A stretch of DNA of 6,123 nucleotides from an uncultured Collinsella sp. (GCA_902495945.1 CABUZD010000106.1:1-6123), one strand, 5' to 3'. Shown: positions 1 to 5,990, numbered from the stretch's first letter. Notes: generated by a model from the letters alone, not told the origin. Made by a program: numbers and translations.

Positions 1-285
1 GCAACCGGATGCAAAAACGACATCCATCGACGAGCCATCCAAAAACGGAAGCACCAAGACGGCGAGCTCGCGCTCGTAATCGGAAACGGAAGGGCAAAGC
101 GCCAGCACACGGCCATGATCGACCGGGAGCACCAGCGACGGCACACAAGAACCACTCGTCGTCGCATGGGCAAACGATTGAGAACCCTCCCGCTCAATAA
201 GCGCGGCGACATCCTGACCGGCAAAACGAAGCAGCACAAACAGACGGCCCTGGCTGCGGCAAAGCGCCAAACGCTTGATACTCAT
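1..285 (-). CDS. Hypothetical protein, N-terminal part (runs off left edge)
   Basis: A minus-strand frame opens with ATG at 285-283 and stays open for 95 codons to the window edge, so only the N-terminal part of the protein is present. I do not recognise the product. It begins MSIKRLALC and reads as alternating short hydrophobic and polar stretches (for example LFVLLRF and LAVLVLPFL), suggestive of beta-strands rather than a signal peptide or membrane segment. It lacks the N-terminal glycosyltransferase pattern shared by the four upstream genes. The ATG directly follows the TAA of the upstream glycosyltransferase with no gap, and the upstream sequence offers only a weak purine-rich match (GAGAAG about 5 nt away), so translation is probably coupled to the upstream gene. 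Position in the operon suggests a role in the same surface glycan pathway. A glycopolymer transferase with an N-terminal beta domain is possible, but this is a guess. The support is operon position and an open frame, not homology. Confidence 0.68.
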   Translation of the reverse strand, partial: MSIKRLALCRSQGRLFVLLRFAGQDVAALIEREGSQSFAHATTSGSCVPSLVLPVDHGRVLALCPSVSDYERELAVLVLPFLDGSSMDVVFASGC

Positions 286-1353
286 TTACACTTCTCGCTT
301 TCCCAGGGCGTTCGCTGCCATGCGTTTGCGGGCACCCAGGCGCCCAAACCTCAAGACGTCGTAATCGAACATGAGCTTTTTGCACTCACGGGCATTGGGG
401 GCCTTGCTGGTAAGCGCCGCACGCACCATAGCGGCAACAGAAGGAGCGCATTGTGCGAGCGCAGCATCGCTGCCCACAGCAAAGTCGGCAAGTGCCGTGG
501 CAACGGCAGCAAACACCTTACCGCAGTCCGAACCCAGCAACCTGAGCGCATCGTACAGCACCAGATCGCACAGGAAATATGCAAGGTCATCGGCGTGCTG
601 AGCATCGAGACCGTCGCGGCGCCAATCTGCCAGCACCGCGGAGTAAATCTTCACGTGCTCCAGCAGGCGCGTCTCGTCGTCATAGCGCATGGTGTCCATG
701 AGCGAACCCTTGCGCGCCACGCGGTAGTCATACAGCTTGTTCGAGATAAGCGCGGTCTTGTACGAACGACCGTACACGGCAAAATCGAAGACCTGGTCCT
801 CGCCATACTTGACGGTTTCATCGAACACGATCCCGTTGCCCAGCAAAAACTCACGCTTGCAGGCGGTGCGCCATGCAAAGGGGCGAGATGCTTCCTTAAA
901 CAGCAAGTCAGAGTTATAGCCTTCAAACGACACATCGCGTGGGCTCAGCACATAGTTAAGCCACGGATACCCCGCCTCCAGCGGATACGGATTCGCGCCA
1001 AAGGTCAACACGTCGCAATCCTCGCGTTCAAAGGCATCGACGATCACGCGGCACGCATCGGGCGTAAAGCGGTCGTCGGAATCCAAGAACGCAACGATAG
1101 GCGACGTGGACGCAGCGATGCCTGCATTACGTGCGCTCGACAGGCCGCCGTTCTCCTTATCGACCAGCGTAAAGCGCGCGTCCTTTTCGCAATAGGCAGC
1201 CGCAATATCGCGCGAACCGTCCGGCGAGCCGTCGTTGACCAGCACGCCTTCCCAATCGGGCATGTCCTGCGCAAGCAGGGAGTCCAGGCACCAGGCCAGG
1301 TACTCCTCCACGTTATAGATGGGAACGACAACGGAAATCTTGGGGGTAGCCAT
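286..1353 (-). CDS. Family 2 glycosyltransferase (ED-type), GT-A
   Basis: Cytoplasmic GT2 glycosyltransferase of 355 residues that would transfer a sugar from a nucleotide-sugar donor to a glycan acceptor. The N-terminal GT-A domain starts with SVVVPIYNVEEYL near residue 7, followed by VNDGSPDGS near residue 39. The metal/nucleotide-binding DSDD lies at residues 91-94 and the catalytic-base motif GEDQVFDF begins at residue 184. The C-terminal third is helical-looking and basic at the end, with no clear membrane span. A TTG at 1359 would add two residues, but ATG at 1353 is preferred because AGGAG (1367-1363) sits 9 nt before it and only 3 nt before the TTG. That ribosome binding site overlaps the TAG stop of the preceding gene, 12 nt upstream, which points to coupling. 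It resembles GT-C in the ED motif, the conserved Cys-Leu-Asp-Ser segment and the C-terminal layout, but the two are well diverged. Sugar specificity cannot be read from the sequence. Confidence 0.93.
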   Translation of the reverse strand: MATPKISVVVPIYNVEEYLAWCLDSLLAQDMPDWEGVLVNDGSPDGSRDIAAAYCEKDARFTLVDKENGGLSSARNAGIAASTSPIVAFLDSDDRFTPDACRVIVDAFEREDCDVLTFGANPYPLEAGYPWLNYVLSPRDVSFEGYNSDLLFKEASRPFAWRTACKREFLLGNGIVFDETVKYGEDQVFDFAVYGRSYKTALISNKLYDYRVARKGSLMDTMRYDDETRLLEHVKIYSAVLADWRRDGLDAQHADDLAYFLCDLVLYDALRLLGSDCGKVFAAVATALADFAVGSDAALAQCAPSVAAMVRAALTSKAPNARECKKLMFDYDVLRFGRLGARKRMAANALGKREV

Positions 1354-1362
1354 AGTCAAGTG

Positions 1363-1367
1363 CTCCT
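1363..1367 (-). promoter_or_regulatory. Ribosome binding site deciding GT-A start
   Basis: The minus strand reads AGGAG here, overlapping the TAG stop codon (1368-1366) of the preceding glycosyltransferase gene. The distance is 9 nt to ATG at 1353 and 3 nt to TTG at 1359, which favours the ATG. The overlap of stop codon and Shine-Dalgarno is typical of translational coupling. Confidence 0.7.
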
Positions 1368-2484
1368 ACTGTGCGACCGGAACGTCATCGGGGTGCGGAT
1401 TATCACCGTAGGTGCGCTGATACGTCAGCACGCGCCAGACCAGCGGCAGGCCGCCGATCTTAAAGTAGTGCTTAAACGTATTGATCTTGCCCGGCTTCTT
1501 AAAGTCAAAGCGCGAATCGATATAGGCGCGGGGCGATTTGACCATCAGGCGCAAGTCGGTCTCGCCACGCGGATCAAACAGCGACAGGTCAAAGCGACCG
1601 GCATCCCAATCGGCCTTGAGCTCGGACGAGGCCTTCTTCCAAAACTGCCCACGCAGCTCATCGACCAGACGCTCATCATTCCAACGGTACGTATCGACCT
1701 TCATGCGCATTAAAATGCCTTGGAGCTGAGCCTTGAGCTCGGGACGCTCGTCCAAAAAACGTTGCATCTCGACGTATTCGTCGCACACGCAAAACACCTT
1801 GTTGGGCGAATTAACGGAGCTCTTCTCGTTATCCTGGCGATAGCACAAAATGGGGTCCGCAATAAACGCGGCACGTTCGGCACAAGCCCAAACCTTAAAG
1901 TTAAAGCCTGCGTCCTGATACGAGGCACCCGGCGTGGGAAGGAACCGAATCTGATTGTCGTTGAGGAACTCGCGCCGATAGATAGCCGACCAAATGGAAG
2001 GCTTGCGGTAGAAGATGCCCGGACGATCGACGGGGCGATACGCGGCGCCCGTCATATGCTCGTCGATGATCCCAAACAGCTCACGGCGCTCGCTGGGCGT
2101 GGACCAATACAGATAAAAGTCGCCCTTTACCACATCGGCATGCTCAGCATCGGCCTTGGCGACCAGCTTTTGGAGCGAATCCTCAAACATAAAGTCGTCG
2201 GACTCAAGAATGCCCACGTACTCACCGCGCGCCATCTCCAGACCGCGGTTCATCGAGTCGCCGTAGCCGCTGTTGGCTTTGTCGATCATCTTTACACGGG
2301 GGTCGCGCTCCATGTACTCGCGGATGATATCCGGCGAGCTATCGGTGGAACCGTCATTGATACAGATGATCTCGATGTCCTTGAGCGTCTGCGCCACGGC
2401 GGAATCGAGGCACTCGCGCAGATAGCGCTCGACATTGCAAATCGGGACAAGCAGCGAAACTTTAGGGGTATCAGAGTTCTGCAA
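1366..2484 (-). CDS. Family 2 glycosyltransferase (QD-type), GT-B
   Basis: GT2 glycosyltransferase of 372 residues, expected in the cytoplasm and acting on a surface glycan precursor. The GT-A domain opens with SLLVPICNVERYL from residue 10, then INDGSTDSS (42-50), a SGYGDSMN segment (72-79) and the metal-binding ESDD at 94-97. In the second half, KPSIWSAIYRR (161-171) is followed by GASYQD (186-191), where Gln-Asp replaces the usual Glu-Asp before the catalytic Asp. CYRQDNE follows at 214-220. The C-terminal 130 residues are charged and end in an ill-defined tail. The start is TTG at 2484: AGGAGG lies 5 nt upstream and no in-frame ATG or GTG is available nearby. It is a paralogue of GT-D: 81 of 91 residues are identical over residues 9-99, 53 of 80 over residues 161-240, and little similarity remains beyond. 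A 74-nt gap separates it from GT-C upstream. The donor and acceptor are unknown. Confidence 0.93.
   Translation of the reverse strand: MQNSDTPKVSLLVPICNVERYLRECLDSAVAQTLKDIEIICINDGSTDSSPDIIREYMERDPRVKMIDKANSGYGDSMNRGLEMARGEYVGILESDDFMFEDSLQKLVAKADAEHADVVKGDFYLYWSTPSERRELFGIIDEHMTGAAYRPVDRPGIFYRKPSIWSAIYRREFLNDNQIRFLPTPGASYQDAGFNFKVWACAERAAFIADPILCYRQDNEKSSVNSPNKVFCVCDEYVEMQRFLDERPELKAQLQGILMRMKVDTYRWNDERLVDELRGQFWKKASSELKADWDAGRFDLSLFDPRGETDLRLMVKSPRAYIDSRFDFKKPGKINTFKHYFKIGGLPLVWRVLTYQRTYGDNPHPDDVPVAQ
2232..2431. repeat. Diverged direct repeat, copy 1 (inside GT-B)
   Basis: Aligned without gaps at an offset of 2219 nt to 4451-4650, this 200-nt stretch differs at 25 positions by my hand count, about 88% identity. 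It encodes the N-terminal nucleotide-sugar-binding part of GT-B. Similarity extends somewhat on both sides (roughly 2201-2458) and fades into the divergent remainder of the gene. It is a coding paralogy, not a mobile element: there are no terminal inverted repeats or target duplications. Confidence 0.85.
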
Positions 2485-2489
2485 GAGAA

Positions 2490-2495
2490 CCTCCT
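2490..2495 (-). promoter_or_regulatory. Strong ribosome binding site for TTG start of GT-B
   Basis: The minus strand reads a full AGGAGG 5 nt before the TTG at 2484-2482. No ATG or GTG lies in the same frame between this site and the conserved SLLVPI strand, so the site fixes the TTG as the start. Confidence 0.75.
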
Positions 2496-2518
2496 GTTGA
2501 ATAGCGTGTAACAGGGTT

Positions 2519-2527
2519 ATTTTAGCA
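2519..2527 (-). promoter_or_regulatory. Possible internal extended -10 promoter upstream of GT-B
   Basis: The 74-nt gap between GT-C and GT-B (2485-2558) is the only sizeable spacer in the operon. On the minus strand it contains TGCTAAAAT, an extended -10 element (TGn plus TAAAAT, five of six bases matching TATAAT). There is no recognisable -35 at 16-18 nt upstream, where the sequence is GC-rich. If active, it would give GT-B and the downstream genes their own transcript. It is a short motif match and may be chance. Confidence 0.3.
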
Positions 2528-2558
2528 GCCGGGTTGCGGCGGGCGGCAGCGCTTGGAA

Positions 2559-3599
2559 TTAGATAAAGCGCTCCAGACAGGCTTTGAGACCGCGAGTCGA
2601 AAGATAGAACAGCGTGGCGTCTGCCATCGAAACGCCCGAGGTCGCCGCAACGAGCTTGTGGGCAACACGGCGAACGGCGCCCTTAGCAGGCATATCCGCC
2701 CACTCCGTTCCCAAAAACGTCGTGAGGTCCATGTTGACGCGAGCCGCCACGCGATGGAAGTCATCGGAATCCAAGCGCGCCAAATCAAACACGATAAGGT
2801 CCAAGAACCAGGTGATCAGCTCGCCGGGACACAGGTCCAAAAGACCGTAGGCCGCCCAGTCCTCCAAGACCTCCTCGAGCATCCTCATGTGGGCGTCAAG
2901 CTTTTTGGCGCGAGCCTCGTCACTGTTGAACTCGTGCGTCGCGGATTCGCTCTCCATCACGTAGTGGTAGAACTTGTCTGGCATGACGATGGTCTTGCGG
3001 GCAAGCGCATAAGCCGCAAATTGGAAGACGACGTCCTCGCCCAAAGCCAAACCGGGGGCGAAGCGAATGCCTTCGCGATTGAGCAGCTCGCGCGAAAAAG
3101 CCGCACGGCAGGCATAGGGCTGCGCATTCGAATGGAACAGCAGTTGGGGATCACGGGCGCCAAAGATACCAGCTTTGGGACTCATGAGTTGCTGGACGCG
3201 TTTGGGGGCAGCATCGGCAGGTTCACAGACGCCACCAAAGACGGCGGTCTCGGCATCTGCAGACCCCATGGCATGCAGCACACGCTCGACCGTCTGGGCA
3301 TCGATGTAATCGTCGGCGTCCACAAAAAAGACGGTCTCGCCCTCGGCGGCATCGATACCGGCATTTCGAGCACACGAGACGCCCGCGTTTTCCTGGTCAA
3401 TCACCAGTACGCGATCGTCGGCCTGCGCGATCTGGCGCAACACGTTCAACGAATCATCAGTCGAACCGTCGTTGACGCAGACAACCTGAATCGAGCGCTC
3501 GGACTGGGCCAACAGCGAATCGAGGCATCGCTGAATGGAGCGCGACGAATTGTAGACGGGAACGACAATGGTCGCTTTGGGGGTCAAAGTCTCTCCCAT
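2559..3599 (-). CDS. Family 2 glycosyltransferase (ED-type), GT-C
   Basis: GT2 glycosyltransferase of 346 residues. The N-terminal GT-A fold is marked by TIVVPVYNSS (10-19), CVNDGSTDDS (41-50), SCARNAGI (75-82) and a metal-binding DADD at 94-97. The catalytic-base motif GEDVVFQF occupies 187-194, followed by the DKFYHYV segment (208-214) typical of this GT2 group. The region around 261-275 (LITWFLDLIVFDLAR) is hydrophobic and could contact the membrane or pack in the core. It is too short and too charged to call a transmembrane helix with confidence. Translation starts at ATG 3599, 6 nt after the TAG of GT-D, with a G-rich Shine-Dalgarno (GAGGGGG, then TAGG 5 nt before the ATG) that overlaps the upstream stop, so coupling is likely. 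Its closest relative in the window is GT-A, with the same motif set and C-terminal layout but low overall identity. Donor and acceptor are not deducible. Confidence 0.93.
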   Translation of the reverse strand: MGETLTPKATIVVPVYNSSRSIQRCLDSLLAQSERSIQVVCVNDGSTDDSLNVLRQIAQADDRVLVIDQENAGVSCARNAGIDAAEGETVFFVDADDYIDAQTVERVLHAMGSADAETAVFGGVCEPADAAPKRVQQLMSPKAGIFGARDPQLLFHSNAQPYACRAAFSRELLNREGIRFAPGLALGEDVVFQFAAYALARKTIVMPDKFYHYVMESESATHEFNSDEARAKKLDAHMRMLEEVLEDWAAYGLLDLCPGELITWFLDLIVFDLARLDSDDFHRVAARVNMDLTTFLGTEWADMPAKGAVRRVAHKLVAATSGVSMADATLFYLSTRGLKACLERFI

Positions 3600-3605
3600 G
3601 CCGAC

Positions 3606-4709
3606 CTACCCCCTCAGCGATTCGATGAGGAAGGCGGCGACCACGCCCGGGCCTCCAACCAAGGCGTAATACTTAGCACGCCCCAAGGCACCATCCGTCG
3701 CAAAACTCGGATGCTCGTCAACCCAGCCCTCAGGATCTTTGAGGATGGCAGCGAGGTTCGCGCGCTTCCACGGCTTGAGGTCGTCAAGCGAAAAGTCCCC
3801 GGCGTCCAAGGCCGCTTGGAACTCCTTGGCCATCTGAACCAGGAACTCCTTATAGAACTTGGGCGCCAGGCGCACGTAGTTCCACATGTACGAATCGTAC
3901 TTAATGAGCTGATTGAACTTGAGCATGCGCGCGACGTCATCACTTGCATGATCACGGGCATAATCCTCTCGAATCCAACGCTCAATCTCGGCATACTCGG
4001 TATTGACGCAAAAGACCTTAGCCGAAGAATTGACCGAGGAATTCTCGTTGTCCTGGCGATAAGACAACACGGCATCATGCACGTAAACAGCCTTATCAGC
4101 GCACGCGATCACCTTAAAGGCGAATGACGTGTCCTGAAAGGATGCCCCCGGAGTCGGCAGGAACTTAATGCCGTTGCGCTCAAGAAAATCGCGACGGTAC
4201 ACGGCCGACCAAATCGACGGCTTTTGCTTAAAGAACTGCGTCGTATCGCTCGGGTGCACCGGCTTGCCACAGTCCTTGGCTTTAAACATCTCGTGCAGCG
4301 AACGGTGCTCCTCGGGCTTAGACCAGTAGAAATCAAAATTCGCCTTCGCAAAGTCGGCATTATTGCTATCGGCGGCCGAGACAAGCTTTTCGAGTGCGTC
4401 GGGCGCCATAAAGTCATCGGACTCCAAGATGCCAACGTACTTGCCACGCGCCATCTCCAGACCGTGGTTCATCGAGTCGCCGTAGCCGCTGTTGGCCTTG
4501 TCGATCATCTTGACGCGCCCATCGCGCTCCATATACTCGCGGATAATCGCCGGCGAGTTGTCGGTCGACCCGTCGTTAATGCAGATGATCTCAATATCCT
4601 TGAGCGTCTGCGCCAGGGCGGAATCGAGGCACTCGCGCAGGTAGCGCTGAACATTGTAAATGGGAATAAGCAGCGACAGAACAGGGCTGCCAAAGGCGTT
4701 AGTAGACAA
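3606..4709 (-). CDS. Family 2 glycosyltransferase (QD-type), first gene of operon, GT-D
   Basis: GT2 glycosyltransferase of 367 residues and the promoter-proximal gene of the minus-strand operon. The GT-A domain begins with LSLLIPIYNV (11-20), then INDGSTDNS (44-52), SGYGDSMN (74-81) and the metal-binding ESDD at 96-99. KPSIWSAVYRR (163-173) precedes GASFQD (188-193), the Gln-Asp variant of the catalytic Glu-Asp motif also found in GT-B, and SYRQDNE follows at 216-222. The last 20 residues are fairly hydrophobic (around YYALVGGPGVVAAFLI, 347-362) and could associate with the membrane. The start is TTG at 4709 with TAAGGAG ending 5 nt upstream and no in-frame ATG nearby. Together with GT-C it forms a pair matching GT-B plus GT-A. 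Transcription probably starts in the 112-nt region shared with the divergent acyltransferase gene. The specific sugar is unknown. Confidence 0.93.
   Translation of the reverse strand: MSTNAFGSPVLSLLIPIYNVQRYLRECLDSALAQTLKDIEIICINDGSTDNSPAIIREYMERDGRVKMIDKANSGYGDSMNHGLEMARGKYVGILESDDFMAPDALEKLVSAADSNNADFAKANFDFYWSKPEEHRSLHEMFKAKDCGKPVHPSDTTQFFKQKPSIWSAVYRRDFLERNGIKFLPTPGASFQDTSFAFKVIACADKAVYVHDAVLSYRQDNENSSVNSSAKVFCVNTEYAEIERWIREDYARDHASDDVARMLKFNQLIKYDSYMWNYVRLAPKFYKEFLVQMAKEFQAALDAGDFSLDDLKPWKRANLAAILKDPEGWVDEHPSFATDGALGRAKYYALVGGPGVVAAFLIESLRG
4451..4650. repeat. Diverged direct repeat, copy 2 (inside GT-D)
   Basis: Partner of 2232-2431, with 25 differences in 200 aligned positions by hand count. 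Several differences are silent, but many third positions are also conserved, which argues for recent duplication or homogenisation rather than protein-level selection alone. Confidence 0.85.
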
Positions 4710-4714
4710 ATGTG

Positions 4715-4721
4715 CTCCTTA
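4715..4721 (-). promoter_or_regulatory. Ribosome binding site for TTG start of GT-D
   Basis: The minus strand reads TAAGGAG, leaving 5 nt (CACAT) before the TTG at 4709-4707. This good Shine-Dalgarno match, with no in-frame ATG between it and the conserved LSLLIPI strand, supports the TTG start. Confidence 0.72.
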
Positions 4722-4773
4722 GGAAATACCTGTCGTTTCATGGTATCAAAGGGTCAGCGCGCTAGCGGGCGTT

Positions 4774-4802
4774 TATATAATCTATGGAGCTCACAGAGGC
4801 AA
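4774..4802 (-). promoter_or_regulatory. Candidate promoter of the glycosyltransferase operon
   Basis: Read on the minus strand, TTGCCT (4802-4797, four of six bases of the -35 consensus) is followed after 17 nt by TATATA (4779-4774, four of six bases of the -10). This would place the transcript start about 55-60 nt before the GT-D start codon. The -10 overlaps the plus-strand TATAAT of the divergent gene. It is predicted from consensus only. Confidence 0.42.
4776..4781 (+). promoter_or_regulatory. Candidate -10 box of the acyltransferase gene
   Basis: A perfect TATAAT lies 40 nt before the ATG at 4822, which would give a leader of roughly 33 nt. No good -35 is visible 16-18 nt upstream (the sequence there is GGTCAGC), so the promoter may be weak or need an activator. 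Two small overlapping palindromes (AGCGCGCT at 4756-4763 and CGCTAGCG at 4760-4767) lie in the spacer. Confidence 0.45.
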
Positions 4803-4821
4803 ACCGATAAGAAAGGACGTC

Positions 4822-5952
4822 ATGCAGCCCAAAGCCGCACGCAACATACCCATCGAAGCACTGCGTTTGGTCGCGGTCGCCGGCATCGCGGTGTTCCACA
4901 CCTTTCAGTGGACCTTCCAAGCCGTCTGCGTCGGCGCCGTGGAATATGCCCCACTTGCGATGTCCCCCTATTCCGGCGTGCTCGGTTTTATTAACCTGCT
5001 TGGCTGCTGGGCCAACGAGGTCTTCTTTATGATCTCGGGCTATTTTCTCATCACTTCGGCCGCGCGTGCTTGGGACGGTGGAGCAGCGTGGAAATCGCAA
5101 ATGCAACGGACGGCGCAGCGCCTGGGCAAGGTCATCTTGCCCACTGCGTTCTATTGCCTCGTGGCGCTCGCGTGGTCCACGGTCGTCTCCCCCATTCCCG
5201 ATGTTACCCTCAACACGCACTACTGGTACACGCTAGGCCTTGAGTTTATCTGGGTCTATGCCGCCATGGTCTTCATGGCGCCATGGTTTGGACTGGCTAA
5301 AAGTCGACTCCCCCAGAAGAGCTACACGACGACGGTCATCGCCGTTGGCATCTTCGCATTTGTTGTTAACGGGTATTTAGCCGCCATGAGCACGACAAGC
5401 GGCGGCGAGTTTTCTTGGCCGCAGAAGCTCATGAGCGCCGTCACGTACGCTATCGCGTTTTTGATCGGCGGGCTGCTCCGCGACGTTACCGATGTCATGG
5501 ATTCGGAAAGGGCGGACGCCTTGGGCATGCGCTCGCTCGTAACGGTTTTGGTACTCACCATCATCCTGGAAGGCGAACTCTCCTTCACCGGTAACCTCAC
5601 GGCGATGGCAACCCTCTCCTACAAATCGACCTCGCTGGTCTCGTTTGCTCTCGCTGCCGCCTCCTTGCTCTTTGCGGCAACCCGACGCAGTGCCTCAGGC
5701 AATCCGCGGACTGCAGGTGTCATCGTCACCTTATCGACCGCCACGCTTGGTTTCTATGTGATGCAGTCGCTCACCAGTAGCCTGTGGCGTCCCGTCTTCA
5801 ATACGTTGCTCGAAAACATACTGGTCAGCCAAAACAGCCCGGTAGCTATATACATCGTCACGGGTACCGTCATTAGCATCGTCTTTGCCCTGACGCTTCT
5901 CACCATCGACGCAGCTAGAAGCCTTATCGCTCGCAAGCTCAAGCGGCAATAG
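4822..5952 (+). CDS. AT3-family membrane O-acyltransferase
   Basis: Integral membrane acyltransferase of 376 residues, similar in length to AT3 (OafA/WecH-like) domains, which typically use an acyl-CoA donor to O-acetylate or otherwise acylate surface glycans. Residue 15 Arg and residue 26 His form the R-x10-H motif of the first helix that marks this family, preceded by RNIPIEALR. NEVFFMISGYFL (65-76) is the conserved FF-x-ISG-F/Y segment, and THYWY (132-136) matches the usual H-x-W-F/Y stretch. I see about ten hydrophobic spans, near residues 12-34, 52-78, 102-122, 137-158, 169-189, 203-219, 237-250, 268-286, 297-317 and 340-363, and the protein ends in a basic tail. The late motif commonly written Y-L-x-H reads FYVMQ (311-315), with Gln in place of His. 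ATG 4822 follows AAAGGA by 4 nt. It is divergent from the glycosyltransferase operon, so it probably decorates the same glycan. The acceptor and acyl group are inferred, not shown. Confidence 0.9.
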   Translation: MQPKAARNIPIEALRLVAVAGIAVFHTFQWTFQAVCVGAVEYAPLAMSPYSGVLGFINLLGCWANEVFFMISGYFLITSAARAWDGGAAWKSQMQRTAQRLGKVILPTAFYCLVALAWSTVVSPIPDVTLNTHYWYTLGLEFIWVYAAMVFMAPWFGLAKSRLPQKSYTTTVIAVGIFAFVVNGYLAAMSTTSGGEFSWPQKLMSAVTYAIAFLIGGLLRDVTDVMDSERADALGMRSLVTVLVLTIILEGELSFTGNLTAMATLSYKSTSLVSFALAAASLLFAATRRSASGNPRTAGVIVTLSTATLGFYVMQSLTSSLWRPVFNTLLENILVSQNSPVAIYIVTGTVISIVFALTLLTIDAARSLIARKLKRQ

Positions 5953-5990
5953 ACACGCTGCCGTCAGACGCTAAAGCCGCTACAGCCGTG

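Noticed and set aside
1354..1359. TTG at 1359 as the start of GT-A, two codons longer.
   Set aside because: AGGAG would be only 3 nt from the TTG, while ATG at 1353 has a 9-nt spacing.
115..1713. Plus-strand open frame of 532 codons antisense to GT-A and part of GT-B.
   Set aside because: It lies opposite two genes with clear GT2 motifs, crosses their boundary, and its product is rich in Arg, His, Gln and Val without any recognisable domain. Long antisense frames are common in GC-rich genes with strong codon bias.
1720..2511. Plus-strand open frame of 263 codons antisense to GT-B, and a similar one at 4224-4994 antisense to GT-D.
   Set aside because: The two resemble each other only because GT-B and GT-D are paralogues on the other strand. 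The second runs through the divergent promoter into the acyltransferase gene out of frame.
2553..4127. Plus-strand open frame of 524 codons antisense to GT-C and part of GT-D.
   Set aside because: Same pattern as the other antisense frame. It spans two real genes and has no recognisable motif.
4505..4741. Minus-strand frame starting with ATG at 4741, upstream of and overlapping GT-D.
   Set aside because: It is out of frame with GT-D, lacks a Shine-Dalgarno before the ATG, and the shared stretch clearly encodes GT-D motifs in the other frame.
4756..4767. Overlapping 8-bp palindromes in the divergent promoter as a defined operator.
   Set aside because: Short GC palindromes are frequent in GC-rich DNA and match no operator I know, so they are only mentioned in the promoter finding.
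5944..5963. Inverted repeat CGGCA...TGCCG around the end of the acyltransferase gene as a terminator.
   Set aside because: The stem is only 5 bp with a 10-nt loop, it overlaps the stop codon region, and no T-run follows.
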